From Clostridiales bacterium (GTDB lineage: Bacteria; Bacillota; Clostridia; Oscillospirales; Oscillospiraceae): a DNA stretch of 38,108 bases. The notes beneath the pieces are model-generated. The model saw nothing but the letters and a program-made list of their open reading frames with translations, made no database searches and was not told the DNA's origin. The position numbers were made by a program, and so were the translations under genes. Within the stretch, counting starts at the first letter, position 1; each line of letters begins with the position of its first letter. The stretch spans positions 1 through 38,108 of the forward strand of contig JALFAD010000054.1 in the NCBI GenBank assembly GCA_022772525.1, in the 5' to 3' direction. Shown here piece after piece: positions 7,707-15,334 of this stretch.

Positions 7707-8147
7707 TTACTTCTCATCCCGTTGCGCGTCTGCCTTCGTCCGATGGACCGTCCCCCTTGGATGCTGGGGCGGGGCATAAACGGAGGAGAGCTTCAGCATC
7801 CGATTTCCGGTGTTCACAATATTGTGCCAGGTTCCGCAAGGAATCAGCACTGCGTCCCCCACGCCGAGACACCGCTGGAAGGTCATCTGATCCCGGTTCT
7901 TTCCCATACGAACGGTGGCCTGACCTTCCTCTACACGAATCAGCTGATCTGTGTCCGGATGCAACTCCAAACCGATTTCACCCCGAAACGGAATACACAT
8001 CACTGTCAATTGCAGATGATTCCCCGTCCAAAGCGCGGTCCGGAAATTCTGGTTTTGCCGCGACATCTGCCCCATATTTATGGTAAAGGGGACCGCTCCC
8101 GGATCGGTCATATGACTGGCGCACCCCTTTGCGCAGTAAGAATCCAT
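7707..8147 (-). CDS. Cupin-domain protein
   Basis: This 146-residue single-domain cupin has the two conserved motifs recognisable as EIGLELHPDTDQLIRVEEGQATVRMG (about residues 69-94) and GDAVLIPCGTWHNIVNTG (about 108-125). It ends with the family's YAPPQHPRGTVHRTKADA. Histidines in both motifs and a glutamate suggest a metal-binding beta-barrel, but the substrate is unknown. I chose the ATG at 8147 because it follows GGGAGTG and because the conserved sequence begins there (MDSYCAKGCASHMT). The frame remains open upstream to 8258, but those residues look non-coding. It is transcribed away from the PTS operon and has no obvious partner. Confidence 0.82.
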   Translation of the reverse strand: MDSYCAKGCASHMTDPGAVPFTINMGQMSRQNQNFRTALWTGNHLQLTVMCIPFRGEIGLELHPDTDQLIRVEEGQATVRMGKNRDQMTFQRCLGVGDAVLIPCGTWHNIVNTGNRMLKLSSVYAPPQHPRGTVHRTKADAQRDEK

Positions 8148-8240
8148 AATTAGCACTCCCTTCATACGCCATTCTATGCGGCATAGATTTTCCTGTGAAA
8201 GATGGAGTTTTTCTACCGGGCTTCTCACAATTGAATCTAT

Positions 8241-8275
8241 AATCATAACCACCGGCACGGCCGGTGGTTATGATT
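8241..8275. repeat. Perfect 15-bp inverted repeat upstream of the cupin gene
   Basis: AATCATAACCACCGG at 8241-8255 and CCGGTGGTTATGATT at 8261-8275 are exact reverse complements with a 5-base centre. No T-run follows on either strand, so it is not a classic intrinsic terminator. It sits between the end of the MATE gene (8353) and the cupin start (8147), both on the minus strand. It could be a terminator acting without a T-run, an operator, or a leader RNA hairpin for the cupin mRNA. Confidence 0.7.
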
Positions 8276-8352
8276 GAGAGGGAAATGCAGCAAATCAGGC
8301 CGGTACTCGTGTATTACGGACGAAATGACATGATGCCTTGGAACTCATATGG

Positions 8353-9732
8353 TTATTGCTCATTTTGCCGCATATTTCTGGACGCGATGCGTTTCATTGC
8401 GGGAATGGAAAAAATACATACCAGAATGGTTAATACGTCGGCGGCCGACTGAGAAGCGTAGATTCCGCCGACACCCAGAAGCTTTGGCAGAATCAGAATA
8501 AAGGGAATGTAGAACAGTCCCTGCCGGATTGCGGACAGGAACAGTCCATATCCGGCTTCCCCGATGGTCTGATAGGTAATCGTCATCATGTAGCACAGTC
8601 CGAAGGCCGGGTACAGCGCCATCTGGGATACCAGCAGCCATCTGCCATAGTCCACGATGACGGGGTTGCTGTTAAACAGCAGGATCAGCGGCTTTGCCAG
8701 CAGAATGTAGGCCGCCTCCACCAAAACCGTCAGAAGCAGCGCGCCCTTCAGGGCGAAGCGCACCGACTGATGGAACCGCTCCTCGTTCTTTGCGCCGAAG
8801 GCGTAGGATGCCACCGGTTGATAGCCCTGCATGAAGCCCATGACCACATAGCAGCCAATGAGCACAAGCCGCTGGACCACGCCGTAAGCGGCGATGATTT
8901 CATCGGACTGGGGCAGGGACGCTGCGGCAATGTTGGTCAGGGATGCCGCCACGGACAGGCAGATCTGGATCACCGCCGTGGGAATGCCAATCATGGCGAC
9001 GGACTTGACAAACTTCCAACTGGGCCGGAAGGCACTGAGACGGATTTTGATGACCGAACGGCCGCTGACATAGAATCCGGTGAGAATGAAAAAGGTCACA
9101 AACTGGGACACGGTGGTTGCCAGAGACGCGCCCTCCACACCCATGTTCAGTCCCCAGTCAAACATGAATACCGGATCCAGCAGGATATTCAGGGCAGCAC
9201 CGGTAATCACCGCAATCGAGGAAATCTTCACGGAGGATTCCGCCCGGGCGGCGCAGTTCATGCTCTGGGCGGGCAGATTTGCCAACGCGGCAACGAACAT
9301 CCAGAAGGCATAGTCCTTTGCCAGCGGCAGGGAAGCCTCCGATGCACCGAAGGCGCGCATCAGCGGGTCAATAAACACGATGCCGCCCACGCACAGCGCG
9401 ATGCCGATGATGATGGAAAGACCGATGACGGTCGTGACGGTGCGGCTGGCGGCGTCCGGCTCTTTCGCGCCCAGCTGGCGGCCTGCCAGCACTGCTGCGC
9501 CTGCCGCGAATATGTTCTCAACGGATACCATAATCAAGAGCAGAGGCACGGTGACGCCCACGGCTGTCAGGGCGATATCGGAGTTCAGCAATCCGATATA
9601 GGCGGTGTCCACCAGATTGTAAACCGCCTTGGCAAGCAGGGCCAGCGTTGCTGGAATTGCCAGCTTGACGATTGCCTCTGCCGGAGGTATATCGGCGAGA
9701 ATGGATTGGGTTTCGGGGTCCTCTTTAGACAT
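8353..9732 (-). CDS. MATE-family multidrug efflux transporter
   Basis: This 459-residue membrane protein has about twelve hydrophobic segments in two similar halves. Family features include PATLALLAKAVYNLVDTAYIGLL near the N-terminus, NIFAAGAAVLAGRQLGAKEPDAA, and the second-half copy GYQPVASYAFGAKNEERF. MATE proteins export drugs or metabolites in exchange for sodium or protons. I chose ATG 9732 (MSKEDPETQ) because GAAGGA lies upstream and the frame before it overlaps a clear promoter. The tetR-like gene lies directly upstream in the same direction, behind its own terminator. An operator-like inverted repeat overlaps this gene's promoter, so repression by that TetR protein is likely. The substrate is unknown. 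Confidence 0.92.
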   Translation of the reverse strand: MSKEDPETQSILADIPPAEAIVKLAIPATLALLAKAVYNLVDTAYIGLLNSDIALTAVGVTVPLLLIMVSVENIFAAGAAVLAGRQLGAKEPDAASRTVTTVIGLSIIIGIALCVGGIVFIDPLMRAFGASEASLPLAKDYAFWMFVAALANLPAQSMNCAARAESSVKISSIAVITGAALNILLDPVFMFDWGLNMGVEGASLATTVSQFVTFFILTGFYVSGRSVIKIRLSAFRPSWKFVKSVAMIGIPTAVIQICLSVAASLTNIAAASLPQSDEIIAAYGVVQRLVLIGCYVVMGFMQGYQPVASYAFGAKNEERFHQSVRFALKGALLLTVLVEAAYILLAKPLILLFNSNPVIVDYGRWLLVSQMALYPAFGLCYMMTITYQTIGEAGYGLFLSAIRQGLFYIPFILILPKLLGVGGIYASQSAADVLTILVCIFSIPAMKRIASRNMRQNEQ

Positions 9733-9771
9733 TGAGGGGTTCCTTCTTTCATGCAAAATAGTTGACTTACA

Positions 9772-9815
9772 GGTCTGTTTTATGAGAGTATAGCACAAAC
9801 AGACCAAGTGGTCAA
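9772..9815 (-). promoter_or_regulatory. MATE gene promoter with a probable TetR operator
   Basis: On the minus strand, TTGACC (9810-9815) and TATACT (9787-9792) are 17 bases apart. GGTCTGTTT (9772-9780) and AAACAGACC (9797-9805) form an inverted repeat that flanks and overlaps the -10 element. A further short dyad, GACCA/TGGTC, overlaps the -35. The same half-site occurs upstream of the tetR-like gene. Confidence 0.75.
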
Positions 9816-9838
9816 TATATAGTCTGCACAATTTCCGC

Positions 9839-9878
9839 AAAAAAGCCCGTCCCACGCGGTTAAACCTCATGGGACGGG
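9839..9878 (-). terminator. Terminator of the tetR-like gene
   Basis: CCCGTCCCA (9846-9854) pairs with TGGGACGGG (9870-9878). On the minus strand this is followed by six U residues (A-run at 9839-9844). It separates the regulator's transcript from the MATE gene. Confidence 0.85.
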
Positions 9879-9885
9879 ATCATGA

Positions 9886-10485
9886 TTACGTCCGGGCAAT
9901 CAATCCATAGAGCATGGTCTGAAAGGTCTGCCGGCACAGCTGATTGTGCTTGTCCGTCTGCTGCTGCTCCAGATCGGCATTCTTCAGGTAGGTGCTGACG
10001 CAGTCCTCAAAGATGCGCAGCTGAGCAATGGCATCCGGGATGCTCAGCCCCGATGCCAGCGTTTCCTTTTCCAGAATGGCGGTGAGCATGGTCTCGTTCA
10101 GTTCGTCAAAGGAAGCCCGGCAGGCCTTCAGCTCCCGGAGCAGATGCCGGGGCGGATTGACCACGGTGTCGCAGAACAGCCGCTGGTGCCGGGGGTGCTG
10201 GGCAAAGAACACCAGCCGGGCGTCGAAATACTGATCCGGCGTGACGGTCTGGGCATTCAGAGTGGCGGAAAGGGCGGCGGTCAGTTCTTGAAAGCAAGCT
10301 TCCACACAGGCCAGATACAGTGCGTCTTTATCCGCGTAATAATGATACAGAAGTCCCTTAGAGATTTTTCCGGCGGCGCAGATAGTGTTCACCGACGCAC
10401 CCAGATAGCCCTGCTCGGCGAATTCCGCAAAGGCGTATTCCAGAATATGCTCTCTGCTTTTCCGACTCTTTTCTTCCTGTTTCAT
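9886..10485 (-). CDS. TetR/AcrR-family transcriptional regulator
   Basis: This 199-residue repressor-type protein has an N-terminal helix-turn-helix: EHILEYAFAEFAEQGYLGASVNTICAAGKISKGLLYHYYADKDALYLAC (about residues 13-61). The C-terminal part is a variable ligand-binding domain with no family I can name. AAGGGAGG lies upstream of the ATG at 10485. The neighbour downstream is a MATE exporter with an inverted repeat over its promoter. The regulator's own upstream region carries the same AGGTCTGTTT half-site, so it probably represses both. The inducing ligand cannot be read from sequence. Confidence 0.92.
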   Translation of the reverse strand: MKQEEKSRKSREHILEYAFAEFAEQGYLGASVNTICAAGKISKGLLYHYYADKDALYLACVEACFQELTAALSATLNAQTVTPDQYFDARLVFFAQHPRHQRLFCDTVVNPPRHLLRELKACRASFDELNETMLTAILEKETLASGLSIPDAIAQLRIFEDCVSTYLKNADLEQQQTDKHNQLCRQTFQTMLYGLIART

Positions 10486-10509
10486 GGTTATGCCTCCCTT
10501 ACCAAGGGT

Positions 10510-10565
10510 AGTATACCAGATGAAAGCGGAAAAGTCTATCCCAATATTGACTCTCAGGTCTGTTT
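10510..10565 (-). promoter_or_regulatory. tetR-like gene promoter with shared operator half-site
   Basis: On the minus strand, TAGACT (10533-10538) and TATACT (10510-10515) are 17 bases apart. AGGTCTGTTT at 10556-10565 on the plus strand repeats the 10-base half-site found at 9771-9780 in front of the MATE gene. A good second half is not obvious here. Confidence 0.6.
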
Positions 10566-10807
10566 ATGGGCGACATATCCTAAAAAATGGTAATTGGGAA
10601 ACCGAACGGAAAAGGACCAGGAAGTCCGGTATTGTCCCGGATAAACAATTTCTTTTGACTATGTTCTTTTGGAAGAAAATATGCTATACTGTGATCCGGA
10701 AGCCATTCCTCAGTTGCGCTCCAATGCAGAGGAAGCAGGCATAGATCACAGGCGGATTCCTGTTACAGGTAACTGCTTACGCTGATGTAAAGAGAGAACG
10801 AACTTTT
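10566..10807. other. Intergenic region upstream of the P-type ATPase
   Basis: I see no gene here. A promoter for the ATPase probably lies around 10657-10690: a TTGACT is followed by ATATGCTATACT, though the spacing to TATACT is long (24 bases) and to TATGCT about 19. The translated frames across it look random. Confidence 0.4.
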
Positions 10808-13243
10808 ATGAAAAAAAGGAAGCAGCAGAAAAAGGAAGAGACAGCGGTGGGCGTGCAGCCGGTGCGCTATCAGGCGGATATTGTCAATGGACTTACCCAA
10901 GGGCAGGTGCAGGAACGCATCAGCGGCGGATGGGGCAATACATCCGTAAAATCGGAGTCCAAAACAGTGGGCCAGATCATCAAGAGCAACCTGTTCACCT
11001 ATTACAATCTGGTGTTCGCGGTGCTGGCAGTATTGGTAATAGCGGCAGGCTCTCTGCGCAGTCTGACCTTCCTGCCGGTGGTCATCTCCAATCTGTTTAT
11101 CGGCATCCTTCAGGAAATCCGCGCGAAGAAAACGCTGGATAAGCTCACTATGCTGAACGCCCCCAGAGCGCTGGTGATTCGTGACGGCGTGCGGCAGGAA
11201 ATCCCCGCAGAGGAGCTGGTTCTGGATGACGTGGTGATTTTCCGGGCGGGGGACCAGATCTGCGCGGATGCCGAGGTGCTGGAGGGTGACATTTCCGTCA
11301 ACGAGTCACTCCTCACCGGCGAGTCCGACGATTTGAAAAAGGAACCCGGAGATCTGCTCATGTCCGGAAGCTTTGTCGTCTCCGGGGAATGCTTTGCCCG
11401 GCTGGAGCGGGTGGGAGCGGAATCCTATATCTCCCAATTGACGCTGGAGGCCAAGGCGCAGGATCGGAAGAAACACTCGGAAATGCTCCGGGTGCTGGAC
11501 AGGCTGGTGGGAATTATGGGCATCTTGATTGTGCCCATTGGCATTTTCCTGTTTGTTCAGCAGTTCGTTTTCAACGGCGCGTCCTTCCAGAGCAGCATTC
11601 TCTCCATGGTAGCTGCCGTGGTCGGCATGATTCCGGAGGGACTGTATCTGCTGGCCAGTGTTGCGCTGGTGGTCAGTGTGATCCGTCTGGCATCCCAAAG
11701 GGTTCTCGTCCATGATATGAAGTGCATCGAAGCCCTTGCCAGAGTGGATGTGCTGTGTGTGGACAAAACCGGCACCATCACGGAAAATGAGATGCAGGTC
11801 AGCAGCGTAATCCCCATGGATGGGTTCGATCCTGCCCAGGGGGTTGGCCTGAAAGCGCAGATCAGTGCGCTGGTTGCCGCCATGCCCGAGGGAAATCAGA
11901 CCATGCAGGCGCTGAAGCGTTACTTCAACACACCGCTCAAAAAGAATGCCGAAGCTGTGTTTCCCTTCTCCTCTACATACAAGTATTGCGCTGCTGTTTT
12001 CCCGGATAATGCCTATGTCCTCGGCGCGCCGGAGTTTGTTCTGGGGGAGAATTACGAGAAGTACCGTCCGTTGGTGGAAAGCTACAGCGCGGACGGCTAT
12101 CGGACGGTTCTGTTCGGCAGGTGCGAAGGAACACCGGACGGACAGGCGCTGACGGAACCCGTGATTCCCATGGGGCTGATTCTGCTGACCAATCCCGTCC
12201 GACGGGAGGCACCGGAGACCTTCCGGTTTTTTGCCGAGCAAGGTGTGGCAATCAAGGTTATCTCCGGAGACAATCCGCTGACCGTCTCCCAGATTGCGTT
12301 GGAAGCCGGGATTGACGGGGCTGAATCTTACATCGATGCCGCCACGCTGGATACGGAGGAAGCCGTTCAGGAGGCGGCAGCCCGGTATACCGTATTTGGA
12401 CGGGTGACCCCGGAACAGAAGCGGCAGCTTGTCCGGGCATTGCAGAGCGCAGGACATACTGTGGGCATGACGGGAGACGGCGTCAATGATGTGCTTGCCC
12501 TGAAGGAAGCGGACTGCTCCGTTGTCATGGCATCGGGCTGTGACGCGGCGGCGCAGGTTTCCCAGCTGGTTTTACTGGAATCCGACTTTTCCACCATGCC
12601 ATCGGTGGTGGCGGAAGGGCGACGGGTGGTGAATAATATCCAGCGTTCTGCAAGCCTGTTTCTGGTGAAGAACATTTTTTCTTTCCTGATGGCGGTGTTC
12701 TCCGCCTGCTTCATGCTGAACTATCCTCTGGAACCTGCGCAAATTTCTCTCATCAGTATGTTTACCATCGGAATCCCCGGCTTTTTCCTTGCCCTGCAGC
12801 CAAACGGGGACGTCATTCACGGGCGCTTTCTGCCCAATGTTCTGATCAAAGCGCTGCCTGCGGGACTGACGGATTTTCTTGTGGTAGGCGCGCTGGTGAT
12901 CTTTGGCAGAGTATTTGGTGTCAATGAGACGGACATTTCCACTGCCTGTACCATGCTCCTTGCCATCGTTGGATTCATGATTCTGCACCATATCAGCAAG
13001 CCGCTGAATCCGCTTCGCTGGATTGCCTGGGCGGGCTGCATTGCGGGTCTGTTGATCTGCAGTATCTATCTTGGCGACATCTTCGGCATCACGCATATGT
13101 CCATGGAGTGCGTCATGCTGTTCGGGGTGTTTGCCATCGCGACGGAATCCATACTCCGGTATGGCGTATTGCTGGTAGAGAAAATAAGCGGATTTCATGC
13201 CGTGCTGTTGGCGAAAAGAAAGGCAAAACACCGCGTGAAGTAG
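10808..13243 (+). CDS. Cation-transporting P-type ATPase, CtpE-like
   Basis: This 811-residue ATP-driven membrane pump has the actuator loop motif LLTGES (Thr170-Ser173), the membrane-centre motif IPEGL, the phosphorylation motif DKTGT (Asp319) and the hinge motif TGDGVNDVLALKEADCSVVMASG. Its N-terminal pattern QEIRAKKTLDKLTMLNAPRALVIRDG and compact size resemble CtpE of Mycobacterium, which is linked to calcium uptake, and related Firmicutes proteins. Ten membrane segments are likely. The membrane motif is PEGL, not the CPC-type motif of heavy-metal pumps, so heavy-metal transport is unlikely. The ion itself (Ca2+ or another cation) is an inference. It stands alone, with terminators after it. 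The start ATG is behind AGAGAG. Confidence 0.9.
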   Translation: MKKRKQQKKEETAVGVQPVRYQADIVNGLTQGQVQERISGGWGNTSVKSESKTVGQIIKSNLFTYYNLVFAVLAVLVIAAGSLRSLTFLPVVISNLFIGILQEIRAKKTLDKLTMLNAPRALVIRDGVRQEIPAEELVLDDVVIFRAGDQICADAEVLEGDISVNESLLTGESDDLKKEPGDLLMSGSFVVSGECFARLERVGAESYISQLTLEAKAQDRKKHSEMLRVLDRLVGIMGILIVPIGIFLFVQQFVFNGASFQSSILSMVAAVVGMIPEGLYLLASVALVVSVIRLASQRVLVHDMKCIEALARVDVLCVDKTGTITENEMQVSSVIPMDGFDPAQGVGLKAQISALVAAMPEGNQTMQALKRYFNTPLKKNAEAVFPFSSTYKYCAAVFPDNAYVLGAPEFVLGENYEKYRPLVESYSADGYRTVLFGRCEGTPDGQALTEPVIPMGLILLTNPVRREAPETFRFFAEQGVAIKVISGDNPLTVSQIALEAGIDGAESYIDAATLDTEEAVQEAAARYTVFGRVTPEQKRQLVRALQSAGHTVGMTGDGVNDVLALKEADCSVVMASGCDAAAQVSQLVLLESDFSTMPSVVAEGRRVVNNIQRSASLFLVKNIFSFLMAVFSACFMLNYPLEPAQISLISMFTIGIPGFFLALQPNGDVIHGRFLPNVLIKALPAGLTDFLVVGALVIFGRVFGVNETDISTACTMLLAIVGFMILHHISKPLNPLRWIAWAGCIAGLLICSIYLGDIFGITHMSMECVMLFGVFAIATESILRYGVLLVEKISGFHAVLLAKRKAKHRVK

Positions 13244-13326
13244 ATAGCGGGCAGTGAACAGCCAAAGCTGACCTTGGGCGAATATCCACATGGACGAACG
13301 GATCCGGGGAATTGACGCATGATCGT

Positions 13327-13404
13327 GCAAACGCTCTCAAGCCGTTTGCGTTTGACGGGCAGAAAAGCCAGAAGCCGCTTTATTGCAGCGACTTTTGGCT
13401 TTTT
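13327..13404 (+). terminator. Terminator hairpins after the P-type ATPase
   Basis: GCAAACG (13327-13333) pairs with CGTTTGC at about 13343-13349. Further on, AAAAGCCA (13363-13370) pairs with TGGCTTTTT (13396-13404), with an inner AAG/CTT and GC/GC stem. The second is the better terminator because its stem runs into a T-run. Confidence 0.7.
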
Positions 13405-13446
13405 CATGTGTTAATGGCAGCGCATTTCCACAACCAGGGCTTTTTG

Positions 13447-13474
13447 TTGCAATTTGGCATGGCTGTGGTATAAT
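13447..13474 (+). promoter_or_regulatory. Promoter of the PfkB kinase and pyridoxamine kinase genes
   Basis: TTGCAA at 13447-13452 and a perfect TATAAT at 13469-13474 are 16 bases apart, 33 bases before the kinase start. Confidence 0.7.
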
Positions 13475-13506
13475 ATCCGCATATTCTGACTGCGGAGGCG
13501 GAAGCG

Positions 13507-14445
13507 ATGGGCATTGTGGTGATCGGTATGATTTTTGTGGATATCAAGGGGTATCCGGAGGCATCCTTTATTCCCACGGGACGCAACGTGGGCCGGGTGG
13601 AGCGCGTCCACGGCGGCGTGGGTCGGAACGTGGCGGAGGACATCGCCAACTGTGAGCTGTGCCCCACGCTGGTCAGTCTCACCGATGAAAGCGGGGACGG
13701 AGAGGATGTCCTGAAAAAGCTCCGGAACCACCGGGTAAATACGAACTACATCCGCAAGACGCCGGATGGCCTGGGTACCTGGCTGGCGGTGTTTGATAAC
13801 GCCGGCGATGTGGCGGCTTCCATCTCCAAACGCCCGGATATGGGGCCGCTTCTTGATATTCTGGACAGCCAGGGCGACGAAATTTTCGCGGACGCGGACA
13901 GTGTCATTGTGGAAATCGATCTGGACAAGGAGATTATCAAGCGGGTGTTCCGTCTGGCCCGGAAGCACGGGAAAAAGGTCTACGCTGTGGTTGGCAATAT
14001 GAGCGTGGCGCTGGAGCGCCGGGATTTTATGAAATCCACGGACTGCCTTGTGTGCAACCTTCAGGAAGCGGGGCTTCTGTTTTTTGAGGACTATTCCGGC
14101 AAAAATCCAGAGGAAATGGCGGATATTCTGGCAGAAAGGATCACTGCCGCTCAGATTCCCGGCATGATTGTCACCATGGGCGCGGACGGGGCGGTCTATG
14201 CCAATCTGGCAGGGGAGAAGGGCTACTGCCCCGCCCGGAAGGTGGACGTAGTGGACACCACGGGGGCGGGCGATTCCTTCTGCGCCGGAGCGGTGATCGG
14301 CATGACCTACGGAAAAAGTATGGCGGAATCTGTGGAAATCGGCTCCATGCTGGCGGCGTCGGTGATCGTCACCTCGGAGGCGGTGTGTCCCCGGTTCCTG
14401 CCCCGGGAACTGGGACTGGACATGGACCCGGTGGAGGGCGTATGA
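13507..14445 (+). CDS. PfkB-family carbohydrate or nucleoside kinase
   Basis: This 312-residue cytoplasmic kinase has the ribokinase fold. HGGVGRNVAEDIANC near residue 35 is the substrate-binding glycine motif. DTTGAGDSFCAGAVIGMTYG near 255 contains the anion hole and catalytic Asp. The GGVGRN form and the opening VVIGMIFVDIKGYP resemble pseudouridine kinases (PsuK), but no pseudouridine glycosidase is nearby, so the substrate stays open. The 3' end overlaps the pyridoxamine kinase start as ATGA, implying translational coupling. ATG 13507 is taken from the conserved N-terminal beta strand. The ribosome site GGAGG lies close upstream. Confidence 0.88.
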   Translation: MGIVVIGMIFVDIKGYPEASFIPTGRNVGRVERVHGGVGRNVAEDIANCELCPTLVSLTDESGDGEDVLKKLRNHRVNTNYIRKTPDGLGTWLAVFDNAGDVAASISKRPDMGPLLDILDSQGDEIFADADSVIVEIDLDKEIIKRVFRLARKHGKKVYAVVGNMSVALERRDFMKSTDCLVCNLQEAGLLFFEDYSGKNPEEMADILAERITAAQIPGMIVTMGADGAVYANLAGEKGYCPARKVDVVDTTGAGDSFCAGAVIGMTYGKSMAESVEIGSMLAASVIVTSEAVCPRFLPRELGLDMDPVEGV

Positions 14446-15287
14446 GCTACAAACGGATTTTGACGATTCAGGACATTTCCTGTGTGGGGCAATGCTCATT
14501 AACGGTAGCCCTTCCCGTGCTGTCCGCCTGTGGACACGAAGCCTGCGTGTTGCCTACGGCGCTGCTGTCCACCCACACCGGCGGCTTTGGAAAGCCTGCC
14601 ATTGTGCCCCTGTCTGGCGCAATGCCGGAAATTGTGGAGCACTGGAAAAAGAATGGGATTACCTTTGACGTGATTCTGACGGGCTATCTCGGAAGCATTC
14701 CCGCCATCCATACGGCTATGCAGATCATGGACACAATGCTGTCGCCGGGGGGGACCTGCATTGTGGACCCCGCCATGGCAGACCACGGCAGGCTGTATTC
14801 TGGTTTTGATGGGGACTATGTCCGGGAAATGAAAAAGCTGTGCGGTAGAACGAATATGATTCTTCCCAATTTGACAGAAGCGGCGCTGCTTGCCGGGCTG
14901 CCCTGCCGGGACAGAACCGATGCATCCTATGCCCGGGAGCTGCTGGAAGCGCTGCCCAACGACCGGATAATCCTGACAGGCGTGGGGGAGGAAGATACGG
15001 GCCTGCTCCTGCGGGATTGCGGGGAGGTCAAACGGTACGCCCACCCCAGATTGCCGGGCAGCTTCAGCGGCACCGGCGACCTGTTTGCCGCCGCCTTTAC
15101 CGGCGCGCTGGCGGCAGAAAAAGGATTGTATGAATCCGCTAAAATTGCGGCAGACTTTACTTGCAGGTGCATAGAATGCACCATAGCCCGGCCTGCCCAC
15201 TGGTACGGCGTCAAGTTTGAGCCGGTGCTCCCGGAGTTAATGCGGATGCTGGGAATAAAAAATAAGAATTACCCTCTTTCTTTTTGA
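14442..15287 (+). CDS. pdxY: Pyridoxamine/pyridoxal kinase
   Basis: This 281-residue enzyme phosphorylates B6 vitamers in salvage of pyridoxal 5'-phosphate. The N-terminus RILTIQDISCVGQCSLTVALPVLSACGHE, then LPTALLSTHTGGFG, match PdxY/PdxK of Firmicutes. ILPNLTEAALL and GTGDLFAAAFTGAL supply the ATP site and catalytic Asp of the ribokinase fold. The ATG at 14442 overlaps the previous stop by four bases. The frame is open further upstream, but that part lies inside the preceding gene. Assignment to PdxY over the ThiD-like PdxK type rests on overall resemblance. Confidence 0.9.
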   Translation: MSYKRILTIQDISCVGQCSLTVALPVLSACGHEACVLPTALLSTHTGGFGKPAIVPLSGAMPEIVEHWKKNGITFDVILTGYLGSIPAIHTAMQIMDTMLSPGGTCIVDPAMADHGRLYSGFDGDYVREMKKLCGRTNMILPNLTEAALLAGLPCRDRTDASYARELLEALPNDRIILTGVGEEDTGLLLRDCGEVKRYAHPRLPGSFSGTGDLFAAAFTGALAAEKGLYESAKIAADFTCRCIECTIARPAHWYGVKFEPVLPELMRMLGIKNKNYPLSF

Positions 15288-15334
15288 GCCGGAATCGAGT
15301 ATAGTTATGTCAACTGAGAAAAGGGAGCGTTGGC

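Noticed and set aside
7365..8153. 262-codon plus-strand frame after EI
   Set aside because: It runs through the operon terminator and is antisense to the cupin gene, with no recognisable domain.
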